Below, piece after piece: positions 1 to 6,458 of a DNA stretch of 10,731 nucleotides. Source of the DNA: an uncultured bacterium (GTDB lineage Bacteria; Bacteroidota; Bacteroidia; Bacteroidales; Bacteroidaceae); the NCBI GenBank assembly GCA_905215655.1, contig CAJMQT010000068.1:1-10731 (forward strand), given 5' to 3'. The notes beneath the pieces are model-generated. The model ran no database searches, was not told the DNA's origin, and was given only the letters and a program-made list of their open reading frames with translations. Within the stretch, counting starts at the first letter, position 1. Every line of letters begins with the position of its first letter. A program made the position numbers and the translations under genes.

Positions 1-8
1 TTTTTCTT

Positions 9-920
9 ATGAGAAATCTTAACAAATACCATGGAGTAGTTGTACCCATGGTTACTCCGCTTACAAAAGAAGGAGACATTGACGTAGCAGCAGTTGAACG
101 TATCATCGAGAATTTCGCCAAAAACGACGTTTCGGCACTCATCATGGGCACCACCGGCGAAGGCAACTCCGTTCCCGTTGAATACGGAGTGAAAATGATT
201 GAAGCTGCATCAAGAACGGCAAATGGCAGAATTACCATTTACGCCGGACTTGCAGGCAACTGTGTGAAAGAGCAAATCGAGGCGGCCAAAAAGTTTATCG
301 CCGCAGGCGCCGACGTAATCGCAGCTACGCTGCCTTGCTATTACGCGCTGAAACCGGAGCAGATGTACGACTACTATAAGACCATGGCTGACGTGCTGAC
401 CGTGCCTCTGATGCTTTACAACATCACTATAACAACGCACATGAGCATACCTCTCGACATTATCGAAAAGCTCAGCCATCACCCCAATATCGTTGGTCTG
501 AAAGACTCAGAGAACAACGTGCCGCGCCTTGAAGAGGCTCTCAAACTATTTGCCGGACGTGACGACTTCGCTTACTTCTGTGGCTGCGCCGCCAACTCGG
601 CTGTCGCATTGAAGAACGGCGCCGACGGTATCGTGCCGAGCGTAGGCAACTATCTGCCCAAGATTTATCAGGACCTGTTCCTTGCCGGCGTAAACGGTGA
701 TATGCAGAAGGCAGAAGAATTGCAGCAGACAACCATCGAAATAGGAAAGATTAACACCGAAGGACTGACCTTGGGCGACTCGTTGGCAGGACTGAAAGTC
801 ATGATGAACGAAGCCGGACTGTGTGAGACGAACATGCTGCCGCCGCTGACAGAGCTTGACGCCGATACCGAAAGCCGCATCAGAGAGCGCGCAAAAGAAG
901 TTATAGCGAAGTATAAATAA
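9..920 (+). CDS. DapA/NanA-family class I aldolase or lyase (dihydrodipicolinate synthase family)
   Basis: A 303-residue cytoplasmic TIM-barrel enzyme of the family that includes dihydrodipicolinate synthase (DHDPS), N-acetylneuraminate lyase and 2-keto-3-deoxy-sugar-acid aldolases. These use a lysine Schiff base to a pyruvate-type substrate. Visible motifs are GTTGE at residues 47-51, the catalytic Tyr137 in LYN, and the Schiff-base Lys165 in GLKDS. The length is normal for the family. The segment after LYN reads ITITTHMS, so the arginine that DHDPS places in its YNVPSRTG motif is absent. This argues against lysine biosynthesis and for a catabolic aldolase, lyase or dehydratase. The gene is 35 nt upstream of a sodium:solute symporter and heads a five-gene same-strand block that includes a PdxA2/DUF1537 pair. 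Inferred role: cleavage or dehydration of a 2-keto(-3-deoxy) acid in sugar-acid catabolism. Family assignment is firm and substrate is unknown. Only 8 bp precede the ATG, so its promoter lies outside the window. Confidence 0.93.
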   Translation: MRNLNKYHGVVVPMVTPLTKEGDIDVAAVERIIENFAKNDVSALIMGTTGEGNSVPVEYGVKMIEAASRTANGRITIYAGLAGNCVKEQIEAAKKFIAAGADVIAATLPCYYALKPEQMYDYYKTMADVLTVPLMLYNITITTHMSIPLDIIEKLSHHPNIVGLKDSENNVPRLEEALKLFAGRDDFAYFCGCAANSAVALKNGADGIVPSVGNYLPKIYQDLFLAGVNGDMQKAEELQQTTIEIGKINTEGLTLGDSLAGLKVMMNEAGLCETNMLPPLTELDADTESRIRERAKEVIAKYK

Positions 921-955
921 CCGGCACGAACGCTTTAACCGAATAACCTAAAACC

Positions 956-2530
956 ATGATACACACTTCTTTACATTGGATAGACGCAGTTATCCTGACA
1001 GTTTCCATCCTCGCCGCGGTAGTAGTCGGCGTATATTTTTCAAAAAAGCAGAAATCCACCAACGCCTATTTCGCGGCGAGCGGCAACGTTCCCGCGTGGG
1101 CGGTTGGCATGTCTATGTTCGCCACGATCATAAGCAGCGTGACGTTCCTCGCCTACCCCGGCGCCGCATACGGCGGCAACTGGATACTCCTTGTGCAGGG
1201 ACTTATGGTGCCGATTATCCTTGTCGGACTTATCGGATTTATCGTTCCTCTCTACCGGAAGGTGATAAAGCTCAGTACGTATGAGTACTTCGAGCGCCGT
1301 TTCGGCATGTTCGCACGCTTTTACAGTTCCGTTGCGTTCATCTTGGAGAACTTCTCCAAAATGGGAGCGGTGCTCTATCTGATGGGCCTCGCAATGGCTA
1401 TGTTCACCGGAGGAATGGATATCAGAACGATTATCATCGCTGTCGGCGTGGTAATCATCGTCCTTACATACCTCGGCGGAATGGAGGCGATAATCTGGAT
1501 GGACGTCGTTCAGGGCTTCCTTCTTATCGGAGGAGGACTGATAACGATTATCATGCTGTTCTGTCTTACCGACGGCGGTCCGGCAACGATATTCAGCGTG
1601 GCAGCCGAATACAAGAAGATTGACTTCGGTCCGTACACCATGGACCTGACGCAGACCACATTCCTTGTTATGGTTCTCAACGGTATGTTCTACGCCGTGC
1701 AGAAATACGGCACCGATCAAAGTATCGTTCAGCGCTATCTTACCGCCCGCGACGACAAGAGCGCCAAGAAAGCGTCTTACCTCGGAGTGCTTATGAGCGT
1801 TCCGGCATGGGCATTGTTCATGTTTGTCGGCACCTGTTTGTTCGTTTATTACCACATAAATACGGGCATTTTGCCGGCAGGCATAAAGGACGACGAGGTA
1901 TTCCCGTTCTTCATCGCCACCGAAATGCCGGTCGGAATAGTAGGTCTTATCGTAGCGGCTCTTGCCGCCGGCGCCATTTCAAGCATCGACAGCAGTATCA
2001 ACTGCATCTCGGCTTGCGTCGTTGAGGACTATTATTCAAGACTCAGACCCAAGGCAAGCGACAAATCCAAGCTGTGGGTCGGCAAGGCATCCGTGCTCGT
2101 TGTCGGCATAGGAAGCATCCTCGTGGCCCTGCTCTACGTATCTTGGGGCGGACAGGGAGTGCTCGGTTCGCTTTTCGGACTTTACGCCATAATCTCTGCT
2201 GGCATTGTAGGTATCTTCTTGCTCGGATTGTTCAGCCGCCGCGCCAACTGGCAAGGACTGTATGTCGGCATAGCCGCCGCAATTCTGTTCACGGCTTACG
2301 CCGTTCTGACTTCCACTCCGTTCGACATGGGTAGCGGCAAGAAAGAGCTGCTTGTCGACCTTGGAGAGTACAACTTCACGCATTCCACCTACATGCTCGG
2401 CGTTTACAGCCACCTTATCGTGCTCATCATAGGTTACGTCGCAAGTCTTTTCTTCAAGACACCGCTTGCAGATAAAGACCTGACCATCTACGGTTATCTT
2501 GAAGAAAGAAGAGCCAACAAAGGCAAATAA
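956..2530 (+). CDS. Sodium:solute symporter (SSS family), likely sugar-acid or carboxylate importer
   Basis: A 524-residue inner-membrane protein with roughly 13 hydrophobic segments, the usual size for the SSS (SGLT/PutP/NanT) family. It couples sodium entry to solute uptake. Family signatures include ATIISSVTFLAYPG at about 56-69 (first core helix and Na+ site region), GTDQSIVQRYLTA at about 252-264, and AAGAISSIDSSINCISA at about 337-353. The last corresponds to the helix whose adjacent serines (here Ser342-Ser343) help bind Na+ in characterised SSS transporters. The C-terminal tail is short and charged. The ATG is 35 nt after the aldolase stop, so the two are probably co-transcribed. SSS proteins beside DapA-family lyases often carry the lyase's substrate, such as sialic acid or other sugar acids. 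No sialic-acid genes are present here, so a different acid is inferred. Downstream lies a repeat-filled gap before the alcohol dehydrogenase. Confidence 0.94.
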   Translation: MIHTSLHWIDAVILTVSILAAVVVGVYFSKKQKSTNAYFAASGNVPAWAVGMSMFATIISSVTFLAYPGAAYGGNWILLVQGLMVPIILVGLIGFIVPLYRKVIKLSTYEYFERRFGMFARFYSSVAFILENFSKMGAVLYLMGLAMAMFTGGMDIRTIIIAVGVVIIVLTYLGGMEAIIWMDVVQGFLLIGGGLITIIMLFCLTDGGPATIFSVAAEYKKIDFGPYTMDLTQTTFLVMVLNGMFYAVQKYGTDQSIVQRYLTARDDKSAKKASYLGVLMSVPAWALFMFVGTCLFVYYHINTGILPAGIKDDEVFPFFIATEMPVGIVGLIVAALAAGAISSIDSSINCISACVVEDYYSRLRPKASDKSKLWVGKASVLVVGIGSILVALLYVSWGGQGVLGSLFGLYAIISAGIVGIFLLGLFSRRANWQGLYVGIAAAILFTAYAVLTSTPFDMGSGKKELLVDLGEYNFTHSTYMLGVYSHLIVLIIGYVASLFFKTPLADKDLTIYGYLEERRANKGK

Positions 2531-2540
2531 ATTAAATAAT

Positions 2541-2624
2541 GTCTCCTCCCGGACGCCCCGTAAGGGAGGAGATATAAAGATTTCAACAACCGTCTCCTCC
2601 CTTACGGGGACACCGGAAGGAGGC
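2541..2624. repeat. Paired inverted repeat with 17-bp perfect arms between the symporter and alcohol dehydrogenase genes
   Basis: Two related blocks, 2541-2573 and 2592-2624, face each other. The core CCCCGTAAGGGAGGAGA at 2556-2572 is the exact reverse complement of 2593-2609, with a 20-nt loop. Pairing continues imperfectly outward (2541-2552 with 2613-2624). Each block can also fold alone: 2541-2550 with 2564-2573, and 2592-2601 with 2615-2624 (one mismatch, one G-T). The second local hairpin contains AGGAGG at 2618-2623, the only strong Shine-Dalgarno-like sequence near the next gene. There is no T-tract, so a simple intrinsic terminator is not indicated. It could be a dispersed palindromic element or a structured RNA leader. 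The inverted repeat is directly visible and its function is unknown. Confidence 0.85.
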
Positions 2625-2641
2625 TTTTGACACCAAACGAA

Positions 2642-3787
2642 ATGAAAGGAATAGTATTACTGCAACCCGGCAAGATTGTATTCGGTACCGGATGTATGGA
2701 ACAATTCTGCAAAGATTACCTTGCAATGGGCTTCAAACGTCTGTTCATTCTTACCGCTCCGGTCATCAGACCGATGCTTGCCGACATGGAAAAGACTCTC
2801 ACAGACAGAGGCATAAGCATAAAATATTACGATGACATCAAGCAAGAACCATCCGTAAACGACTTCAAGAAAACGCTGAAAGAGGCTCGTGAGTTTAAAG
2901 CAGACAGCGTAATAGGCGTCGGCGGAGGCAGTGTGCTCGACTTGTCAAAGCTCGTTGCGACGCTGATAGACAGCGACCAGCAGATTGAAGACTTGTTCGG
3001 AACAGGCTTTGTGGCAAGACGTGGCAAGTGGTTTGCTTGTATTCCCACCACATCGGGAACGGGCAGTGAAGTGTCGCCCAACGCCATCTTACTTGACGAG
3101 CGGGACGCTCTTAAAAAAGGAGTGGTAAGCCCCCATCTGATGGCTGACGCCGCATACATCGATCCGAAGCTTACTTGGACTGTGCCAAGCAAGATTACCG
3201 CCGAGACGGGTATGGACGCATTGACACATTGCATCGAGGCTTACACCAACAAATTCGCTCACCCCGTAATTGATGTTTACGCTCTCTACGGAATCCGATT
3301 GATAGCCGCCAACCTGCTACGTGCCGTGAAAGACGGCAAAGACGTTGAGGCTCGCGAGGCACTTTCGTTGGGAAGCATGTACGGAGGTCTTTGCCTCGGT
3401 CCGGTAAATACTGCCGCCGTTCACGCTCTGTCTTATCCCATCGGAGGCGAATATCACATCTCCCACGGTCTGTCAAACGCCATCCTGCTGCCTTCGGTCA
3501 TGCGTTTCAACATGAGCGCGAACGTTAAGAAATACGCGGAAGTGGCTCTGGCATGCGGCGTAACGCCCGGAGCCAACGACGAAGAGACAGCAGAAAGAGG
3601 CGTAGAGTTCATCACCAAACTGTCGAAAGACTGCGGAATACCTACCACTCTGACCGAACTCGGCATTCCGGAAACAGCCGTCGACCATATGGCTAAGGCT
3701 GCGATGAACGTGCAACGCTTGTTAAAGAACAATCCGCGCCCCGTTACAGAGGCTGACGCAAAGGCTATTTATCAGAGCCTTTACTAA
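2642..3787 (+). CDS. Iron-containing (group III) alcohol dehydrogenase
   Basis: A 381-residue cytoplasmic NAD(P)-dependent oxidoreductase of the FucO/AdhB type, interconverting a primary alcohol (or hydroxy acid) and an aldehyde or keto compound. With the start at 2642, the nucleotide-binding GGGSVLDLSK is at 94-103 and TTSGTGSEV at 136-144. The metal ligands Asp192 and His196 (MDALTHCIEAY), His261 (HALSYP) and His275 (YHISHG) are all present, so the site looks intact. An in-frame TTG at 2627 would add five residues. I prefer ATG2642 because TTG lies only 3 nt from AGGAGG and inside the repeat boundary, and MKGIVLLQPGKIVFG is a natural family N-terminus. In a cluster with an aldolase it may reduce or oxidise the released aldehyde, as FucO does for lactaldehyde; this is inference. 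Substrate and cofactor preference cannot be told. Confidence 0.93.
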   Translation: MKGIVLLQPGKIVFGTGCMEQFCKDYLAMGFKRLFILTAPVIRPMLADMEKTLTDRGISIKYYDDIKQEPSVNDFKKTLKEAREFKADSVIGVGGGSVLDLSKLVATLIDSDQQIEDLFGTGFVARRGKWFACIPTTSGTGSEVSPNAILLDERDALKKGVVSPHLMADAAYIDPKLTWTVPSKITAETGMDALTHCIEAYTNKFAHPVIDVYALYGIRLIAANLLRAVKDGKDVEAREALSLGSMYGGLCLGPVNTAAVHALSYPIGGEYHISHGLSNAILLPSVMRFNMSANVKKYAEVALACGVTPGANDEETAERGVEFITKLSKDCGIPTTLTELGIPETAVDHMAKAAMNVQRLLKNNPRPVTEADAKAIYQSLY

Positions 3788-3865
3788 ACCAAAAATTAGC
3801 AGTCAGCGTTTAGGAATTAAGAGTTTTATAACAAAATAAATAATTAATTAAAAGCAAAGAGCATT

Positions 3866-3925
3866 ACCCTCGAAGTATTTCGCTACCCTATCTCTTGGAG
3901 ATGGAACGGGGGTTAGGCTGTTTTT
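3866..3925 (+). repeat. Hairpin plus T-tract immediately upstream of pdxA (degenerate repeat or attenuator-like)
   Basis: In the 144-bp gap after the alcohol dehydrogenase, 3788-3860 is AT-rich with nothing recognisable. ACCCTCG at 3866-3872 can pair with CGGGGGT at 3907-3913 (one G-T), enclosing a small local hairpin ATCTC-TTG-GAGAT at about 3890-3902. Five Ts follow at 3921-3925, and pdxA starts at 3932. The layout resembles an intrinsic terminator or attenuator pressed against a start codon. It also resembles a worn copy of a GC-rich dispersed palindrome. A terminator here would split the cluster, so read-through or conditional folding would be needed. The pairing is visible and the function is uncertain. 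Confidence 0.45.
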
Positions 3926-3931
3926 ATTACC

Positions 3932-4966
3932 ATGAAACCGATATTAGCGATAACAATGGGCGACCCGGCAGGCATCGGACCGGAGATAATAGTAAAAGCC
4001 CTGAACGTGAAAGAGACATATGAAAAGTGCCGTCCGCTCGTCACCGGAGACGCAGCTGTAATGCAATGGGCAGTAAACCAGATGGGCACGACACAGAAAA
4101 TAAACGTTATTCACAATGTAAACGAGGCGAAATTCGAGTTCGGCACAATCGACGTTTACGACCTTGAATGTGTCGATATGACTACGTTTGAGCCGGGAAA
4201 GGTGGCTCCTCAATGCGGACATGCCGCCTTCGTGTCAATAATAAAGGCAATAGAGCTGGCAATGGCTAACGAGGTTGACGGCACCGTTACGGCTCCCCTG
4301 AACAAAGAGGCGCTGCATAAAGGCGGTCACGACTTTGACGGACACACCGAGATTTACGCCCACTTCACCGGCACGAAGAAGTATGCGATGCTGCTTGCCG
4401 ACAAGTTCTTGCGTGTAATCCACGTCTCGACGCACGTCTCTCTGCGTGAAGCTTGCGACCGGGTGAAGAAAGATCGCATCATCGAAGTTACCGAACTGAT
4501 AGACGATGCTTGCAAGCAATTCGGCTTTGAGCATCCTCATATCGGCATAGCGGGTCTCAATCCACACGCAAGCGACAACGGACTGTTTGGCTGGGAGGAA
4601 GAAAAGGAGATAATACCTGCCGTCAACGAGCTGAAAGCACGCGGCTTTAATGTGGAAGGACCGGTGCCTCCCGACACCCTGTTTGCCAAAGCAAGATGTG
4701 GCAAATTTGACGGTTGCGTCGCCATGTACCACGATCAAGGTCACATTCCGTTCAAGGTTGTGGGTTTCAGTTGGAACAAAGAGACGGGCAAGATGGACAG
4801 TGCGCAGGGCGTGAACATCACACTCGGTCTGCCTATCATACGTGTCTCGGTAGACCACGGCACGGCGTTCGACGTAGCAGGCAAGGGCGTTGCAAGCCCC
4901 GAGGCAATGCTGCTGTCAATCGATTACGCCGCTAAAATGGCGGAACAGAGAATAAAGAACTCTTAA
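3932..4966 (+). CDS. pdxA: PdxA-family dehydrogenase, probably PdxA2 type (4-phospho-D-threonate/erythronate dehydrogenase)
   Basis: A 344-residue cytoplasmic NAD-dependent metalloenzyme of the PdxA family. Classical PdxA oxidises 4-phosphohydroxy-L-threonine in vitamin B6 synthesis. PdxA2 paralogs oxidise 4-phospho-D-threonate or 4-phospho-D-erythronate, whose 3-oxo products lose CO2 to give DHAP. Visible features are MGDPAGIGPE at 9-18, GHTE at 137-140, and the three metal-ligand histidines His168 (STHVSL), His212 (NPHASDNG) and His267 (YHDQGH). GTAFDVAGKG is at 310-319. YHDQGHIPFK, where B6-pathway PdxA usually reads YHDQGLxPxK, and the DUF1537 kinase gene directly downstream favour PdxA2. 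About ten extra residues (WNKETGKMDS, about 281-290) precede VNITLGLP compared with E. coli PdxA as I recall it. Family assignment is secure. The catabolic role is inference from context, and a B6 role is not strictly excluded. Confidence 0.93.
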   Translation: MKPILAITMGDPAGIGPEIIVKALNVKETYEKCRPLVTGDAAVMQWAVNQMGTTQKINVIHNVNEAKFEFGTIDVYDLECVDMTTFEPGKVAPQCGHAAFVSIIKAIELAMANEVDGTVTAPLNKEALHKGGHDFDGHTEIYAHFTGTKKYAMLLADKFLRVIHVSTHVSLREACDRVKKDRIIEVTELIDDACKQFGFEHPHIGIAGLNPHASDNGLFGWEEEKEIIPAVNELKARGFNVEGPVPPDTLFAKARCGKFDGCVAMYHDQGHIPFKVVGFSWNKETGKMDSAQGVNITLGLPIIRVSVDHGTAFDVAGKGVASPEAMLLSIDYAAKMAEQRIKNS

Positions 4967-4978
4967 AAAAGCAAAGAA

Positions 4979-5080
4979 GGGACAAGCAGACAAGTAAACA
5001 AGCTCTATTGCTTATTGACTTGTTGGCTTGTCCCTTGTCTGTCAATAAACTTACAAACTTGTCAATCCGTACCTTGTCAA
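4979..5080. repeat. 8-bp-period ACAAG/CTTGT repeat forming a palindrome between pdxA and the kinase gene
   Basis: Beginning 15 nt after the pdxA stop are three 8-bp units, ACAAGCAG ACAAGTAA ACAAGCTC (4982-5005). The polarity then flips to CTTGT-type units at about 5018-5039, with degenerate period-8 units running to about 5080. GGGACAAGC at 4979-4987 pairs exactly with GCTTGTCCC at 5026-5034, and the inner part pairs imperfectly, so 4979-5034 can form a long hairpin. The repeat has no stop in the frame of the next gene and produces a spurious N-terminal extension of that gene. Related copies lie at 6237-6260 and 9828-9981. Confidence 0.85.
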
Positions 5081-5091
5081 CAAAGAAAAAT

Positions 5092-6225
5092 ATGATTATC
5101 GTTATAGCCGACGACATCACGGGCGCTGCCGAAATAGCCGGAATAGCATTGAAACACGGTATCGAGACGGTGCTAACCACGGAGGCATCATTTCCCGATG
5201 AAGAGCCCGAAGCCCTCATAATAGCAACGGACACACGGTCGGGAAACGCGGCGGACGCCGACAAATGGGTGAGGCGCATCGCCGAAATAATACCGGACAA
5301 AGGGCAGAATGTCATTTTTAAGAAGACCGACTCCGTGTTAAGAGGTCACATCGTGACAGAACTTAACGCCGTCATGGAGGTTCGAAACATCGACAGCGCG
5401 CTGCTGTTGCCCCAGAACCCGTCGAAAGGAAGAATAATAAGAGGAGGCAGATACTACATCGGCGACACCCCACTCGACCTTACCGACTTCAACCGCGACC
5501 CGGAGTTTCCCGCCACTTCGTCATACGTTAAAGATCTGTTGAAGGGTAATGTTGAGACCGTCGGCGTTAAAGAACAGCTGAAAAACGGCAAAAAAGGAAC
5601 GATTTTTATAGCCGACGCCGAAAGCCGCGACGACATAACGGCGCAGATAGACAAAGCCGACAGGAACACATTGCTTGCCGGCGGAGCCGACCTTTTTACC
5701 GCTTTGCTCGAACATAAATACGGAAAAGAACTTTCAGACACCGACAACGGCGGCATATCCATCCCAGAAAGCGCGATCATTATATGCGGAAGCACGCAAA
5801 GCAAGAACATCTGCGAGGAGCCGTTTATACAGACTATCGGCGCGCAAGAGGAGGTAATGCCCTACGACGTGTTCCGCGGCGAGGCGGCTCCCGACTACTG
5901 GTTCGCCCGCATGTCGGCAACTTACGGACGGACAAAATCAATCATCATAAGCGTAGGAGAAAAGGAGAACGGCGGCAAGGACTGCGCCGTGCGCCTGCGT
6001 AAAGTCATGTCCGACGCTACATGTCGCCTCGTAAAGGAAGAACAACCGGAGCTTATCATAATAGAAGGTGGCGCAACCGCCTACGCTATTATCAACAACA
6101 TTGGCTGGAAAAGTTTCAAACTGAAACGCGAATATGCCCCCGGCATAGTGAGCATGACTTACGGAAAGACCGAGATTATACTGAAACCGGGCAGCTATCC
6201 GTGGGGTAACTTGTTTAAATTATAA
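5092..6225 (+). CDS. DUF1537 four-carbon acid-sugar kinase family protein
   Basis: A 377-residue cytoplasmic kinase of the DUF1537 family. Characterised members use ATP to phosphorylate O4 of D-threonate, D-erythronate or 3-oxo-tetronates, feeding PdxA2-type dehydrogenases. The N-terminal substrate domain shows ADDITGA at 6-12, ATDTRS at 45-50 and KKTDSVLRGH at 77-86. The C-terminal nucleotide domain shows IIICGSTQSKN at 229-239 and IEGGATAYAI at 324-333. The end reads LKPGSYPWGN (364-373), where many members have a KSGGFG-like motif, and the protein is somewhat shorter than the roughly 420 residues I expect. The frame stays open upstream to ATG5008, but those 28 codons are translated repeat DNA. 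MIIVIADDITGA is the natural family N-terminus, so 5092 is chosen. The gene is 125 nt after pdxA. The adjacent PdxA homolog strongly supports a C4 acid-sugar pathway, with the exact acid unknown. Confidence 0.92.
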   Translation: MIIVIADDITGAAEIAGIALKHGIETVLTTEASFPDEEPEALIIATDTRSGNAADADKWVRRIAEIIPDKGQNVIFKKTDSVLRGHIVTELNAVMEVRNIDSALLLPQNPSKGRIIRGGRYYIGDTPLDLTDFNRDPEFPATSSYVKDLLKGNVETVGVKEQLKNGKKGTIFIADAESRDDITAQIDKADRNTLLAGGADLFTALLEHKYGKELSDTDNGGISIPESAIIICGSTQSKNICEEPFIQTIGAQEEVMPYDVFRGEAAPDYWFARMSATYGRTKSIIISVGEKENGGKDCAVRLRKVMSDATCRLVKEEQPELIIIEGGATAYAIINNIGWKSFKLKREYAPGIVSMTYGKTEIILKPGSYPWGNLFKL

Positions 6226-6236
6226 GCCGGAAAGCG

Positions 6237-6260
6237 ACAAGAAAACAAGCAGACAAGCTA
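6237..6260 (+). repeat. Three-unit ACAAG 8-bp repeat just after the kinase stop codon
   Basis: ACAAGAAA ACAAGCAG ACAAGCTA, an exact 8-bp period, begins 11 nt after the kinase stop. It contains the 13-mer ACAAGCAGACAAG, also found at 4982-4994 and, on the minus strand, at 9953-9965. Unlike those two copies it has no CTTGT half, so it looks like a solo or truncated half-element. Confidence 0.8.
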
Positions 6261-6367
6261 TCTGACGGATCGCAATTCTCCCGTCAAATGTTCCACTTCA
6301 AATCATAAGGAACACTAAGCAAAACATCAAAATACGGTTTGTAAGGAAAACACCGATATTTCTTTCA

Positions 6368-6458
6368 ATTCCAAAAGGCAGCCTTTTACATTGCAAAAGG
6401 CTACCTTTTAGTGTGTAAAAGGCGGTCTTTTACACGCTGAAAGACCGCCTTTTGGAAT
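6368..6458. repeat. Four-unit, 22-bp-period palindromic array
   Basis: Units begin at 6373, 6395, 6417 and 6439, spaced exactly 22 bp. Each reads roughly AAAAGGC-N-CTTTT plus a 5-7 bp spacer. Unit 1 contains a perfect palindrome AAAAGGC-A-GCCTTTT. Unit 2 is AAAAGG-CTA-CCTTTT. Unit 3 is GTGTAAAAG-GCGGT-CTTTTACAC. Unit 4 is the inverted match of unit 3. Neighbouring units also pair across the spacers (6381-6387 with 6395-6401; 6404-6410 with 6416-6422). The whole block is closed by a perfect 12-bp inverted repeat, ATTCCAAAAGGC at 6368-6379 with GCCTTTTGGAAT at 6447-6458. Many mutually exclusive folds are therefore possible. The function is unknown. Possibilities are a dispersed REP-like element or a bidirectional termination block. 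Confidence 0.88.
6417..6453. terminator. Candidate bidirectional intrinsic terminator, 14-bp stem
   Basis: AAAAGGCGGTCTTT (6417-6430) and AAAGACCGCCTTTT (6440-6453) form a perfect 14-bp stem with a 9-nt loop. The stem has AAAA on its 5' side and TTTT on its 3' side, so each strand ends its hairpin in a short U run. It sits between convergent genes, where a two-way terminator is expected. It is part of the 22-bp array, and the U run is short and lies within the stem, so efficiency is uncertain. Confidence 0.55.

Noticed and set aside
1040..1855. A 271-codon open frame antisense to the symporter gene
   Set aside because: It lies wholly inside a clear SSS gene on the other strand, its His/Glu/Arg-rich translation has no recognisable domain, and it is the expected shadow of codon bias.
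9..2530. Sialic-acid (nan) operon from the NanA-like lyase plus SSS pair
   Set aside because: No epimerase, kinase or sialidase genes of that pathway are present, while the partners downstream are PdxA2 and DUF1537. The lyase active-site segment also differs from YNIPALSG.
2627..2641. TTG at 2627 as the start of the alcohol dehydrogenase
   Set aside because: It is only 3 nt from AGGAGG, it uses a rare start codon, and ATG2642 gives the natural N-terminus. It is not fully excluded.
4235..4858. A 207-codon open frame antisense to pdxA
   Set aside because: It is fully covered by PdxA motifs on the plus strand and has no domain signature of its own.
6368..6458. The 22-bp repeats as a CRISPR array
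   Set aside because: The units are adjacent and palindromic, separated by 5-7 bp, with no spacers of usual length and no cas genes in the window.
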